In this document: piece after piece, positions 52,456 through 61,329 of the stretch
Position numbering within the stretch: position 1 is the first letter of the stretch
Layout of the letters: every line of letters starts with the position of its first letter
From: Alphaproteobacteria bacterium
GTDB lineage: Bacteria; Pseudomonadota; Alphaproteobacteria; Micavibrionales; Micavibrionaceae
Assembly (NCBI GenBank): GCA_013215815.1
Contig: JABSQP010000006.1
Span: forward strand, 62,001 to 126,000
Reading direction: 5' to 3'
Length of the DNA stretch: 64,000 bases
The notes under the pieces: generated by a model
What the model was told of the DNA's origin: nothing
The model's database searches: none
The model's input: only the letters and a program-made list of their open reading frames with translations
Position numbers and translations under genes: made by a program

Positions 52456-53145
52456 ATGAAACAAGAGTTACTTAAAGGTGTGAGGGATGTCGCGCCGTTA
52501 CTCATTGGCGTTATACCTTTTGGTGTATCGTCAGGCCTATATGCTGTTGAGCAAGGTTTTACGGCTTTTGAAGCTATGTTTATGTCCTTCGTTATTTTCG
52601 CTGGAGCGTCACAGGTGGCTACCGTGGGTTTGATGATAAACGAGGCGCCGTTTTGGATCATTGTTGCCACAGCCATATTGATCAATTTACGTTTCCTTAT
52701 TTATAGTGTCTCCGTTTCTCCTTTTGTTCATAAGGCGTCCAAACCAATGAGGGCTTTGAAGTCTTATTTGATGACGGATCATACTTTTGTTCTAACAGCG
52801 CGTGAGAAGTACACAGGCCAAAATAAATCTTTCTATTTCTTAGGTTCAGGCTTGTTAGTTTGGAGCGTATGGCAGCTTTCGACTTTTGTAGGAGCGTTTT
52901 TTGCTAACATTATTCCGAGTGAATGGTCTTTGGAATTCTCTCTTCCATTAGTCTTTCTCTTTTTTACCTTACCTTTGTTAAAATCTCGCGAGAATATAAT
53001 AGCGGCTATCGTTGCAGGCGCTGCAGCCATTATTCTTATTCCGGTCATGCCCGTGCATTCTGGTTTGATCGTTTCTATTCTTTTGGGGGCGTTTTCAGGA
53101 CTAGCCGCCAATAAAATATTTAAACAAGGTGTGAAAAATGGATAA
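52456..53145 (+). CDS. azlC: AzlC-family branched-chain amino acid exporter, large subunit
   Basis: AzlC is the large component of the two-part LIV-E type exporter (also known from azaleucine resistance). The 229-aa protein has several membrane helices with the family segments LLIGVIPFGVSSGLYAVEQGF, FVIFAGASQVATVGL and NLRFLIYSVSVSPFV. It overlaps azlD by eight bases, the usual pair. Substrates are probably hydrophobic or branched-chain amino acids. Confidence 0.92.
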   Translation: MKQELLKGVRDVAPLLIGVIPFGVSSGLYAVEQGFTAFEAMFMSFVIFAGASQVATVGLMINEAPFWIIVATAILINLRFLIYSVSVSPFVHKASKPMRALKSYLMTDHTFVLTAREKYTGQNKSFYFLGSGLLVWSVWQLSTFVGAFFANIIPSEWSLEFSLPLVFLFFTLPLLKSRENIIAAIVAGAAAIILIPVMPVHSGLIVSILLGAFSGLAANKIFKQGVKNG

Positions 53146-53467
53146 CGTTGAATTTTACATCATAACTCTTGTGATTGGGGCGGTGACTTTGTTTTTCAGG
53201 GGCGCATTCATTGTTCCTGATAAAGCGCATCACCTTTCTCAACGTTTAGAGTTTATTCTTGAATATATTCCGATATCGGCGATGGCAGCATTAACGGCGG
53301 CACATATCACGTACACGCAATCAGGTGGAGTTTATGAGATTGCAACAGATAAAATAGCGGCAGGCTTTATTGCCTTTATTATCGCGTGGTTTTCTAAGAG
53401 CATATTGGCGACTTTTGTTGGCGGTATGAGCGCTATATGGCTTATTCAATACTTTGACTTATTTTAA
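53138..53467 (+). CDS. azlD: AzlD-family branched-chain amino acid exporter, small subunit
   Basis: This 109-aa small partner of AzlC has four predicted helices: YIITLVIGAVTLFFRGAFIV, LEYIPISAMAALTAAHIT, KIAAGFIAFIIAWFSKS and ILATFVGGMSAIWLIQYF. The start lies inside the azlC end, so translation is coupled. The last nine bases overlap the convergent LysE-type exporter gene. Confidence 0.9.
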   Translation: MDNVEFYIITLVIGAVTLFFRGAFIVPDKAHHLSQRLEFILEYIPISAMAALTAAHITYTQSGGVYEIATDKIAAGFIAFIIAWFSKSILATFVGGMSAIWLIQYFDLF

Positions 53468-54088
53468 GATCAAACTTACCGCTATGGCCCACATGGTAAT
53501 GGCAATAAGAAAATCAAGGATTTGCCATGCTTTTGGTTTAGCAAAAAGCGGCGTTAAAAGCTGTGCGCCGTAGGCCAGTACGAAAAACCAGCAAAAAGAA
53601 GCGAGTATAGCGCCGCTTCCAAAGACGTACTTACCAGTTTCACCGTAAGATGCTGATAGGCCTCCGATTAAAACGACTGTATCCAGATATACATGAGGGT
53701 TGAGAAGGCTTAACCCCATCAAGATAAGGACTATTTCCTTGGCAGAGCCTTCTTTAATCATGCCTTTTGCACGCTCACCATTCATTTGATCAGGTTTAAA
53801 CGCGCGGTAGAGCGATTTTGCGCCGTAAACAAACAAAAATACCGCTCCTCCCCATGTGATGTATGTGATGAGGCTAGGGAATTTCTCTAAAAGGACGCCA
53901 AAACCTAATACACCAGCACAAATGAGAACAGCATCAATGAGGCTTGCTGTTAAAGCCGTAGCAAAAACATGATGTTTTTTAATGCCTTGGCGGAGTACAA
54001 AAGCATTCTGTAGCCCGATCGCAATAATAAGCGAAGCTCCTAAAAAGAAGCCTTTAATGAAAATTTCTGGTGCGTTCTCAATAAGCAT
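53459..54088 (-). CDS. LysE/ArgO-family amino-acid exporter
   Basis: This 209-aa protein has about six helices. The start GFFLGASLIIAIGLQNAFVLRQGI and the LMGLSLLNPHVYLDTVVLIGG segment are the LysE/ArgO signatures, pointing to export of basic amino acids. No LysG-type regulator gene is adjacent. It shares nine bases at its 3' end with azlD. Two unrelated amino-acid export systems thus sit back to back. Confidence 0.9.
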   Translation of the reverse strand: MLIENAPEIFIKGFFLGASLIIAIGLQNAFVLRQGIKKHHVFATALTASLIDAVLICAGVLGFGVLLEKFPSLITYITWGGAVFLFVYGAKSLYRAFKPDQMNGERAKGMIKEGSAKEIVLILMGLSLLNPHVYLDTVVLIGGLSASYGETGKYVFGSGAILASFCWFFVLAYGAQLLTPLFAKPKAWQILDFLIAITMWAIAVSLILK

Positions 54089-54174
54089 GATGAGCTTATA
54101 ATTGGTTTTTCGGGTGTTTTGAAGCGCTCATGTGATTTTCCCGTTTACATTCGTCAAAAAAAGCGTATATATAG

Positions 54175-55713
<1,539 letters not shown>

Positions 55714-55719
55714 GAACGA

Positions 55720-56259
55720 ATGTCGATAGTAGTTGCAACTCAAGATCATGTCTCTGATCTGGCACGTATTCACCTTGCGAGTAAGCTAGCGGCTGAAACA
55801 GGATTAGTTGACCCTGAGTATCTAACAACATTTACCCAAGAGGGCTATGAAGAAAAGTGGCGTGAATGGGTTGATGGTGAAGATTCATATACATTCATGG
55901 CATACGAGGCTGACATGCCTGTCGGCTTTATTAGTTTTGGTAAGTTAAGAACACCGCCGCCTGGGACGTCAAAAATTCGTCCCCTGTATTCTTCTGAAGT
56001 TTACGCAGTATACGTTCATCCTGATTGCTTTCAAAAAGGTCATGGAAAAGCACTATTGCAACATGCTGTAGAAACCTTGCGTGAGAATAATCACAAATCT
56101 CTGTGTCTCTGGGCTATTGATAAAAATAAGCGCGCTTGTGATTTTTACGCAGCAATGAAGGGCGAGCGTATTGGCAAACAAGTTGTTGAGATGGGACGCT
56201 CACGTGTGAAAGAACTCTGCTATGGCTGGCGGGATATTTCTGTTATAACCGCGCTTTAG
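55720..56259 (+). CDS. GNAT-family N-acetyltransferase
   Basis: This 179-aa single GNAT domain has the acetyl-CoA loop segment VYVHPDCFQKGHGKALLQHAVETL (about 90-113), in which Q-K-G-H-G-K-A stands for the R/QxxGxG/A motif. The substrate-side residues do not identify a target; it could acetylate a small amine, an antibiotic or a protein N-terminus. It is placed six bases after guaB and 13 before the YdcZ-type transporter. No unusual composition. Confidence 0.85.
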   Translation: MSIVVATQDHVSDLARIHLASKLAAETGLVDPEYLTTFTQEGYEEKWREWVDGEDSYTFMAYEADMPVGFISFGKLRTPPPGTSKIRPLYSSEVYAVYVHPDCFQKGHGKALLQHAVETLRENNHKSLCLWAIDKNKRACDFYAAMKGERIGKQVVEMGRSRVKELCYGWRDISVITAL

Positions 56260-56272
56260 AAAAGAGGCTGTC

Positions 56273-56722
56273 ATGAATATAGCAATTTTATTCCCACTTT
56301 TGGCGTTTATTGGAGGGGCAATGACGGCGTATCAACCGCTTGTTAATGCTAAACTTAATGAGCATCTCAGTGCTCCGATTTGGGCGTCTTTCGTATCATT
56401 TATTGTTGGTACAATTATTCTATTTTTTATCGGTCTTTTTATGAGCAATGGAAAATTCATGAGCATTCAAACAGATGGGCTTAAATGGTGGATGTTTACA
56501 GGCGGTGCTTTTGGTGCATTCTTCGTGACCGTTTCTATTTATGTTGTTCCATACATGGGGGTTGCTACGATGATTTCTGTGATGGTGGCGGGACAGCTGT
56601 TGGTTGCGGCAGTTTTAGCGCATTACGGGATTTTGGCCGAACAAGCACATCCTATTAATTTACAAAAATTTATCGGCATGAGCCTGCTGGCGATTGGCGC
56701 GATTATTACAGTGAGAGCATAA
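56273..56722 (+). CDS. YdcZ-type (DUF606) DMT-superfamily transporter
   Basis: This 149-aa inner-membrane protein has about five helices (LFPLLAFIGGAMTAYQPLVNAKL; PIWASFVSFIVGTIILFFIGLF; AFGAFFVTVSIYVVPYMGVATMISVMVAGQL; IGMSLLAIGAIITVRA). DUF606 members are half-size members of the drug/metabolite transporter superfamily and work as dimers; the substrate is unknown. It is three bases from the next gene. Confidence 0.88.
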   Translation: MNIAILFPLLAFIGGAMTAYQPLVNAKLNEHLSAPIWASFVSFIVGTIILFFIGLFMSNGKFMSIQTDGLKWWMFTGGAFGAFFVTVSIYVVPYMGVATMISVMVAGQLLVAAVLAHYGILAEQAHPINLQKFIGMSLLAIGAIITVRA

Positions 56723-56725
56723 TCA

Positions 56726-58030
56726 ATGAAGCAGGGCGCACGCATTCAATCCTCTATCGATATCTTGGAGAGAATTTCAACAAGCCGTATTCCGATGGAT
56801 AATACTATTCGGGATTTCATGCAGTATAAGCGTTATATCGGGTCCAAGGATCGCGCAGCTATCGTAGAGCTTGTTTATGATGTGGTGCGCGGGACGGCGC
56901 GTGTTGGGTGGTGGCTCGATAAATTAAAGTTAGACGATACGCCGCGTCAGCGTGTGCTACTGCTTCTTTGTCTGTCTGGGCAGTATTCTGCGTTCCAGCT
57001 TTCTCAGCTTTTTGATGGAGAAAAATATTCTCCAGCAGTTTTAAGTGATGCTGAGCAGGCTTTTTTAAAAGAGATAGATGGTAAAACGCTTTCGCATGAG
57101 GATATACCAGATGCTGTCCGTTGTGAATGTCCGCCGTGGGCTGAAGAACGTTTGAAAGCTCTTTATGCTGAGCAGTTTGAAGATGAACTAAATGCGATGC
57201 TACCGCCTGCAACGTTGGATCTTCGGGTGAATACATTGAAGGCGGATGTTCAAAAAGCGCAAGATATGCTTGCTGCTCAGGAAGTGAAAACAGATCGTAC
57301 TCCTTATTCACCAATTGCATTGCGTGTTGAGGGTAAATCTTACATGAGTGCTACAAAGGCTTTCAGTAAAGGTCTTGTTGAAATTCAGGATGAGGGATCT
57401 CAACTGATTTCCTTGGTTTGTGATGTGAAGCCAGGGATGCGTGTTCTTGATTATTGCGCTGGTGCAGGCGGTAAGACACTCGGCCTTGCTGCTCAGATGA
57501 AGAATAAGGGCAGTATTGTTGCTATGGATAATGATACACGCCGCTTAGAGAAAGGGCGCAGGCGTTACCGTAAGGCGGGAGTTCATAATGTTGAGATGCG
57601 CTCTTTGGAAGAAGAAAAAAACCGTAAATGGTTGCGCCGTCAGCGCGGTGTGATGGATGTTGTGCTTGTTGATGCACCATGTTCAAGTTCTGGTACATGG
57701 CGTCGTAATCCTGATCTACGCTGGAATGAATATGGACCAAGTTTAGAAGAAATTAAATGCATGCAAGCAGATATTCTTGAACGTGTGGCAGATAAAGTAA
57801 AGCCAGGTGGACGTCTTGTTTATGCAACATGCTCGTTATTTGAAGAAGAAAATGAACAGCAAGTTGAAAGTTTTCTAAAAACACACCCTGAATATGATGT
57901 TATTTCGTTATCTGATGTATGGGATGATAATTGGGGTAGGAAGCCTGAATCTGAGCCGTTTTTAAGGCTTTCTCCGCGTCAAAGCGGAACGGACGGATTT
58001 TTTGCAGCTATTTTACAGCGTAAAGAATAA
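56726..58030 (+). CDS. RsmB-type (NOL1/NOP2/Sun) RNA cytosine-5 methyltransferase
   Basis: This 434-aa protein has an N-terminal NusB-like helical region (about 1-130), characteristic of RsmB, then a SAM-dependent methyltransferase. Motifs: VLDYCAGAGGKTLGLAAQM (SAM loop), VLVDAPCSSSGTWRRNPDLRW (first Cys) and VYATCSLFEEENEQQ (catalytic Cys). The RsmB subtype (16S rRNA m5C967) is likely but not proven; other family members modify different sites. It ends the guaB cluster, and the AT-rich accessory region begins just after. Confidence 0.9.
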   Translation: MKQGARIQSSIDILERISTSRIPMDNTIRDFMQYKRYIGSKDRAAIVELVYDVVRGTARVGWWLDKLKLDDTPRQRVLLLLCLSGQYSAFQLSQLFDGEKYSPAVLSDAEQAFLKEIDGKTLSHEDIPDAVRCECPPWAEERLKALYAEQFEDELNAMLPPATLDLRVNTLKADVQKAQDMLAAQEVKTDRTPYSPIALRVEGKSYMSATKAFSKGLVEIQDEGSQLISLVCDVKPGMRVLDYCAGAGGKTLGLAAQMKNKGSIVAMDNDTRRLEKGRRRYRKAGVHNVEMRSLEEEKNRKWLRRQRGVMDVVLVDAPCSSSGTWRRNPDLRWNEYGPSLEEIKCMQADILERVADKVKPGGRLVYATCSLFEEENEQQVESFLKTHPEYDVISLSDVWDDNWGRKPESEPFLRLSPRQSGTDGFFAAILQRKE

Positions 58031-58048
58031 AAAATACGTAAAACATTC

Positions 58049-58091
58049 TTGACAATATATGTTTATTGTACCAACTATATATGTAGTTGGT
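58049..58091 (+). promoter_or_regulatory. Promoter with palindromic operator upstream of the pentapeptide gene
   Basis: TTGACA at 58049-58054 is a perfect -35 hexamer. The -10 position (about 58072-58077) falls inside a perfect inverted repeat, ACCAACTA (58070-58077), six bases, TAGTTGGT (58084-58091). A repressor bound there would block RNA polymerase. The regulator could be the MarR-like protein encoded at 59.4 kb, which is inference. Confidence 0.55.
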
Positions 58092-58117
58092 ATTTAACAT
58101 GTATATAGGAGTATTTA

Positions 58118-58720
58118 ATGCGTATATTATCTGTGTCTGGGGAGACACTATTCAAAAGTTCATTCATAACAATTAAAGAGTCGGTAGAAGAAGCAGTCTC
58201 GGAGGGGGTCGATTTAAGTAATGTTAACCTTAGACGTGTTGATTTATCTGGTGCCAATCTGGATATGGCCAAAATGAGTTATGCTTGTTTATGGGGGGCA
58301 GATTTAACAAATACCAATTTCAGTGATGCAAATTTGGATCACGCGGATATGAGAACTTGTATATTAAAAGATACATGCTTGTCGCATACAACATGTAAGG
58401 AGGCACGCTTACACGGTGCATATTTTTCAAAAACACTCATAAATGGTGCAGACTTTTCGAGGGCAGAATTTTCTTGTTCAAGCGTTTTTACATGTGACTT
58501 GCAAGAGGCCTATTCTTTAAAGGGCGCAATATACCATCATCACGGGGAGGTGGAATGCGCATTATCAGAGGCTCCTCTTGTTATACGCGGGTTGGCAAAA
58601 CCAATTGTTATCATGAAAAACGACATTTTAATCGGAACAGATCATCAAAAACGGTTACCCATTTCAAATGATCAGAAGCAGATTATTAATTCACTGAATC
58701 AAAAAATAATACAATCATAA
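58118..58720 (+). CDS. Pentapeptide-repeat protein
   Basis: This 200-aa protein has A(D/N)LXX-type repeats at about 31-115 (DLSNVNLRRVDLSGANLDMAKMSYACLWGADLTNTNFSDANLDHADM), forming a right-handed quadrilateral helix. The N-terminus (ISVSGETLFKSSFITIKESVEEAV) and the C-terminal 65 residues are outside the repeats. Some such proteins (Qnr, MfpA) mimic DNA and guard gyrase, but most have no known role. AGGAG at 58107-58111, six bases before ATG, and the promoter with palindrome indicate tight regulation. The gene is AT-rich relative to its left neighbours. Confidence 0.85.
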   Translation: MRILSVSGETLFKSSFITIKESVEEAVSEGVDLSNVNLRRVDLSGANLDMAKMSYACLWGADLTNTNFSDANLDHADMRTCILKDTCLSHTTCKEARLHGAYFSKTLINGADFSRAEFSCSSVFTCDLQEAYSLKGAIYHHHGEVECALSEAPLVIRGLAKPIVIMKNDILIGTDHQKRLPISNDQKQIINSLNQKIIQS

Positions 58721-58751
58721 GTTATATTGTTATCTATGTTTATAACAAAAA

Positions 58752-58766
58752 TTAACCAAATATTAA
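58752..58766. promoter_or_regulatory. Candidate CtrA box upstream of the 118-aa gene
   Basis: TTAA (58752-58755), seven bases, TTAA (58763-58766) fits the CtrA consensus, and the left half reads TTAACCA, matching the extended half-site. It is 62-76 bases before the start of the 118-aa gene. Occurrence by chance in this AT-rich gap is possible. Confidence 0.3.
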
Positions 58767-58827
58767 ATATTTATATGTAAAAAACACAACCATAAGTTTT
58801 AAAGTTAAATAGTCATAGGGGGACAAT

Positions 58828-59184
58828 ATGAACTACAAAACACTATCAAATGATAATTATCCGGCTGTTGCAGAATCTCTGCCAAACTCAATCAGTCATG
58901 ACCTTGATATTTTTGAATTAAAGCAGTTGGCTGATAAGGAAGCTTTGTATAAAGCTCGCTGTCAAAAAGCTATTCAAAGTTATAAGCATTGGTGTAAATC
59001 ACAGGAAGATCAGACAGATATTATTGAGATTTTATATGGATCCATGGAAGGGCGTATTTATCGTGGACAAGCCGAAGACACAATAAAATTATATTGGGCT
59101 ATCAGAAAGCACTTCAGAAAAGCTTTTTTCTCTTACTTGGATAAGACGGGATGTTACCGAAAAGATACTAAAATAGCAGCATAA
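58828..59184 (+). CDS. Hypothetical alpha-helical protein
   Basis: This 118-aa soluble protein is not recognised. It is Lys- and Tyr-rich (LADKEALYKARCQKAIQSYKHWCKSQ; IKLYWAIRKHFRKAFFSYLDKTGCYRK) with three Cys, and probably mostly helical. AGGGGGA at 58817-58823 is a good ribosome site. A long AT-rich gap (58721-58827) before it suggests its own promoter. It belongs to the accessory cluster between the methyltransferase and the outer-membrane protein. Confidence 0.6.
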   Translation: MNYKTLSNDNYPAVAESLPNSISHDLDIFELKQLADKEALYKARCQKAIQSYKHWCKSQEDQTDIIEILYGSMEGRIYRGQAEDTIKLYWAIRKHFRKAFFSYLDKTGCYRKDTKIAA

Positions 59185-59212
59185 TTAATAATATTGGGTA
59201 AGGGGAAATTAA

Positions 59213-59449
59213 ATGATTACTTTTTTAAAGCTGGGAAGGACCAGAGCGCTTGCGTTAGAGATGAATAAGGATTTGGGTGCAAGCCCTTTTTTTCAAAAAA
59301 ATACTTTTCATTACGAAACTATTATTGATATACCGTATGTACAAATAACTTATACGTCCGGTAAATGGTTCCCAAAAAGGAGGGCTGCGAATGTCAATAA
59401 AAAAAATGGAAAAACTGGAGAAGATCTTAAGCGAATTCACAAAAATTGA
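59213..59449 (+). CDS. Small hypothetical protein overlapping the MarR-like gene
   Basis: This 78-aa frame has AGGGG at 59201-59205 and ATG 59213. The predicted product (LKLGRTRALALEMNKDLGASPFF ... PYVQITYTSGKWFPKRRAANVNKKNGKTGEDLKRIHKN) has no known domain and ends in a basic tail. Its last 59 bases overlap the MarR-like gene in another frame, and that gene's ribosome site is inside it. The pair would be translationally coupled. Coding status is moderate since only the ribosome site and neighbours support it. Confidence 0.5.
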   Translation: MITFLKLGRTRALALEMNKDLGASPFFQKNTFHYETIIDIPYVQITYTSGKWFPKRRAANVNKKNGKTGEDLKRIHKN

Positions 59450-59714
59450 TGCGGAATTTCCGCTACAATGGGCGCTTATCTTTATCGAAATTGTTAAGGA
59501 TGAAGGTGCTTCTCTTAAAGATATTTCGGAGCGTACAGGAATTTCAATGTCGGTTATGTCGAGAACAATCGGGGCTCTCTCTAACTACCGTCGTATGGGT
59601 AAGCCATATGGTCTTGTACTTGTGAAATACGCAAAAGACGATAAGCGTCGTAAAGAGCTTCGTTTGAGTGCCAAGGGGAAAAAACTAGCTACGGCTCTTG
59701 CGCGTAAAATCTAG
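59391..59714 (+). CDS. MarR-like winged-helix transcription regulator
   Basis: This 107-aa protein has a winged helix-turn-helix at about 33-95: EGASLKDISERTGISMSVMSRTIGALSNYRRMG, then the wing LVLVKYAKDDKRRKELRLSAKGKKLA. It lacks the extended dimerisation helices of full-size MarR. Similar short regulators are frequent on plasmids and integrated elements. AAGGAGG at 59377-59383, seven bases before ATG, sits inside the preceding small gene. It could be the repressor of the palindromic site in front of the pentapeptide gene. A strong bidirectional terminator ends the cluster. Confidence 0.82.
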   Translation: MSIKKMEKLEKILSEFTKIDAEFPLQWALIFIEIVKDEGASLKDISERTGISMSVMSRTIGALSNYRRMGKPYGLVLVKYAKDDKRRKELRLSAKGKKLATALARKI

Positions 59715-59734
59715 TTGGTGAGAATAAAAGAAAT

Positions 59735-59764
59735 AAAAAAAGCGGCTCATTGGGCCGCTTTTTT
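59735..59764. terminator. Bidirectional terminator ending the accessory cluster
   Basis: AGCGGC (59741-59746) and GCCGCT (59754-59759), flanked by six A and five or more T, form a stem with a seven-base loop. It stops both the MarR-like gene and the convergent outer-membrane protein gene. Confidence 0.87.
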
Positions 59765-59782
59765 GTTGTTTCATTGATTCGT

Positions 59783-60871
59783 TTAGAATGATTTCTGCCA
59801 TCCAAAAACAATAGCATTATCACGCTTTAACTGTGGTCCATTCAAATCCTGATAAACAGGTAAGGTTGCTTCAACAGCGAAACGGTGGCCTTCCATTATT
59901 CCTGCTGGAACAATGTAGTTTACACCAATAGACGCGCTAATACGCTCACCGCCATAATTATCCGGATCAGCAGTTTGTACAGGCGCGGCAATTTGACTGT
60001 CGATGCCATCGATTTTATCTTCTGTTTCGCCAGTTATGCGCACAGACGTACTTAATGATGGTAGCCAGCTATAAGCACCCCATGCAGAAATTTGGTGCTT
60101 ATCTCCAAGCGTATAGTCTTGTGAATTTTCACCCATGTGAAGTGTGGCACTATATTGAGTACCCCAAGACCAATCATCTTTGTGACCAGTGTAAGTGATC
60201 CCAGGAAGAAGATCGTAAGTGCCAGATCCAAGTTGCATTGCATAAGGTAGACGTAGTGTCGCTGTCATACCCATAGGCGTCAGAACATCATCTCTTTCTT
60301 TGGTCGACCCTGTTGGAAGACTTAGGCCTGCATTTAAGTGGAGGTGGTGTGTTTTATCGCTATAAAGATGAAAGAGGCCGCCAACTTTCGTGTCACCCCA
60401 GCCGCTTGCTTTTGTTTTGAATTCACCGATTTTTACGCCAGCCATGTTGTATGTTGAATGATTCATGTCGCGATCGATGTAACTCCCCATAGCCATCAAT
60501 GTAACCCAATCTGTTGGTGCGTACATTGCGCCAATCATATGCATATCTGTTGTCATTTCTTCTGGAATAACACTTAGATTTGTTGGTGTTCCAAAGCGGT
60601 TTGGAGTGGCTAATATTTCTGCATCAGAAAGATCATCTGTTCCATCACGATTATCTTCCATGTGCATACGCATATAACGGTAAGATACCATCCACTCACC
60701 CTTAGCGTGCATATGGTCTCCCATGACGCCAATTGGTGCATGCTCGTCGGCGCGGGATACTTCGCCATGATTATGGTTGCCTGCAATAGCTATGCCTTCT
60801 TCTGCTTTTACAGTCGTGGGCGTTAATAGAGCGCAAGCGCATACGCCTGCGAGTAAAAATTTAATGTTCAT
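59783..60871 (-). CDS. Outer-membrane beta-barrel protein of a metal-linked type
   Basis: This 362-aa precursor has a signal peptide (FLLAGVCACALLTPTTVKA|EE). The mature start is His/Met-rich (GNHNHGEVSRADEHAPIGVMGDHMHAKGEWMVSYRYMRMHMED), and the remaining strands are beta-barrel-like, ending in Phe (GWQKSF). Proteins with the HAPIGVMGDHMH segment occur with copper-handling genes in other proteobacteria, as far as I recall. A metal role is therefore likely but unproven; the family is not functionally defined. A DUF2946 gene lies 44 bases upstream on the same strand. Confidence 0.75.
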   Translation of the reverse strand: MNIKFLLAGVCACALLTPTTVKAEEGIAIAGNHNHGEVSRADEHAPIGVMGDHMHAKGEWMVSYRYMRMHMEDNRDGTDDLSDAEILATPNRFGTPTNLSVIPEEMTTDMHMIGAMYAPTDWVTLMAMGSYIDRDMNHSTYNMAGVKIGEFKTKASGWGDTKVGGLFHLYSDKTHHLHLNAGLSLPTGSTKERDDVLTPMGMTATLRLPYAMQLGSGTYDLLPGITYTGHKDDWSWGTQYSATLHMGENSQDYTLGDKHQISAWGAYSWLPSLSTSVRITGETEDKIDGIDSQIAAPVQTADPDNYGGERISASIGVNYIVPAGIMEGHRFAVEATLPVYQDLNGPQLKRDNAIVFGWQKSF

Positions 60872-60915
60872 TATATTTATCCTTGTTTAAAAAATTGTTT
60901 TTCAGTTGTTGGGTT

Positions 60916-61278
60916 TTAAACAAGAAATGGTGGCGCTCGTGGGTTGTAAAGGCTTTGGGCATACTCATCACGTAATGTTTGATAACGCGATATCTGAATA
61001 CGCTCTGCTTTGCCCATCATCATTAATGTGTTTGACGATGGTAAGATCATATTCTTTAGTAAAGATGTTTGAATACAGAACTGACATTGTTCTTTGGCGC
61101 TATGATCTGAATTGGATGGTGTTCCGCTTTGGTTGTTTTCAACGATGCGGTTTTCCCAGCCATCAGCGGTACAAATTTCAATGACGCTATACTTCCCACC
61201 CCATGACAAGCCACAAGCTGGCGCAATAACGCCAACCAGAAAACTCAATAAAACAAAGATGTGAAAGTAGTTTCTCAC
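60916..61278 (-). CDS. DUF2946-family small exported protein
   Basis: This 120-aa protein has an N-terminal hydrophobic helix (IFVLLSFLVGVIAPACG), then the DUF2946 features: ICTADGW, a CQFC pair and the final PRAPPF. DUF2946 members are usually near copper genes. The only usable start is GTG 61278, which sits in the T tract of the metE terminator (61283-61304), so its ribosome site would be inside that hairpin. A TTG a few codons later is an alternative. Expression probably depends on a promoter within the metE end or read-through. Confidence 0.72.
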   Translation of the reverse strand: MRNYFHIFVLLSFLVGVIAPACGLSWGGKYSVIEICTADGWENRIVENNQSGTPSNSDHSAKEQCQFCIQTSLLKNMILPSSNTLMMMGKAERIQISRYQTLRDEYAQSLYNPRAPPFLV

Positions 61279-61282
61279 AAAA

Positions 61283-61304
61283 AAAGCCCCAAAATTGGGG
61301 CTTT
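61283..61304 (-). terminator. Terminator of metE
   Basis: AAAGCCCC (61283-61290) and GGGGCTTT (61297-61304) form a perfect eight-pair stem with a six-base loop. On the minus strand it is followed by a run of T. It lies 25 bases beyond the metE stop and directly before the DUF2946 start. Confidence 0.82.
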
Positions 61305-61329
61305 CTCCAAATAGTCAATGTATTGCCCC

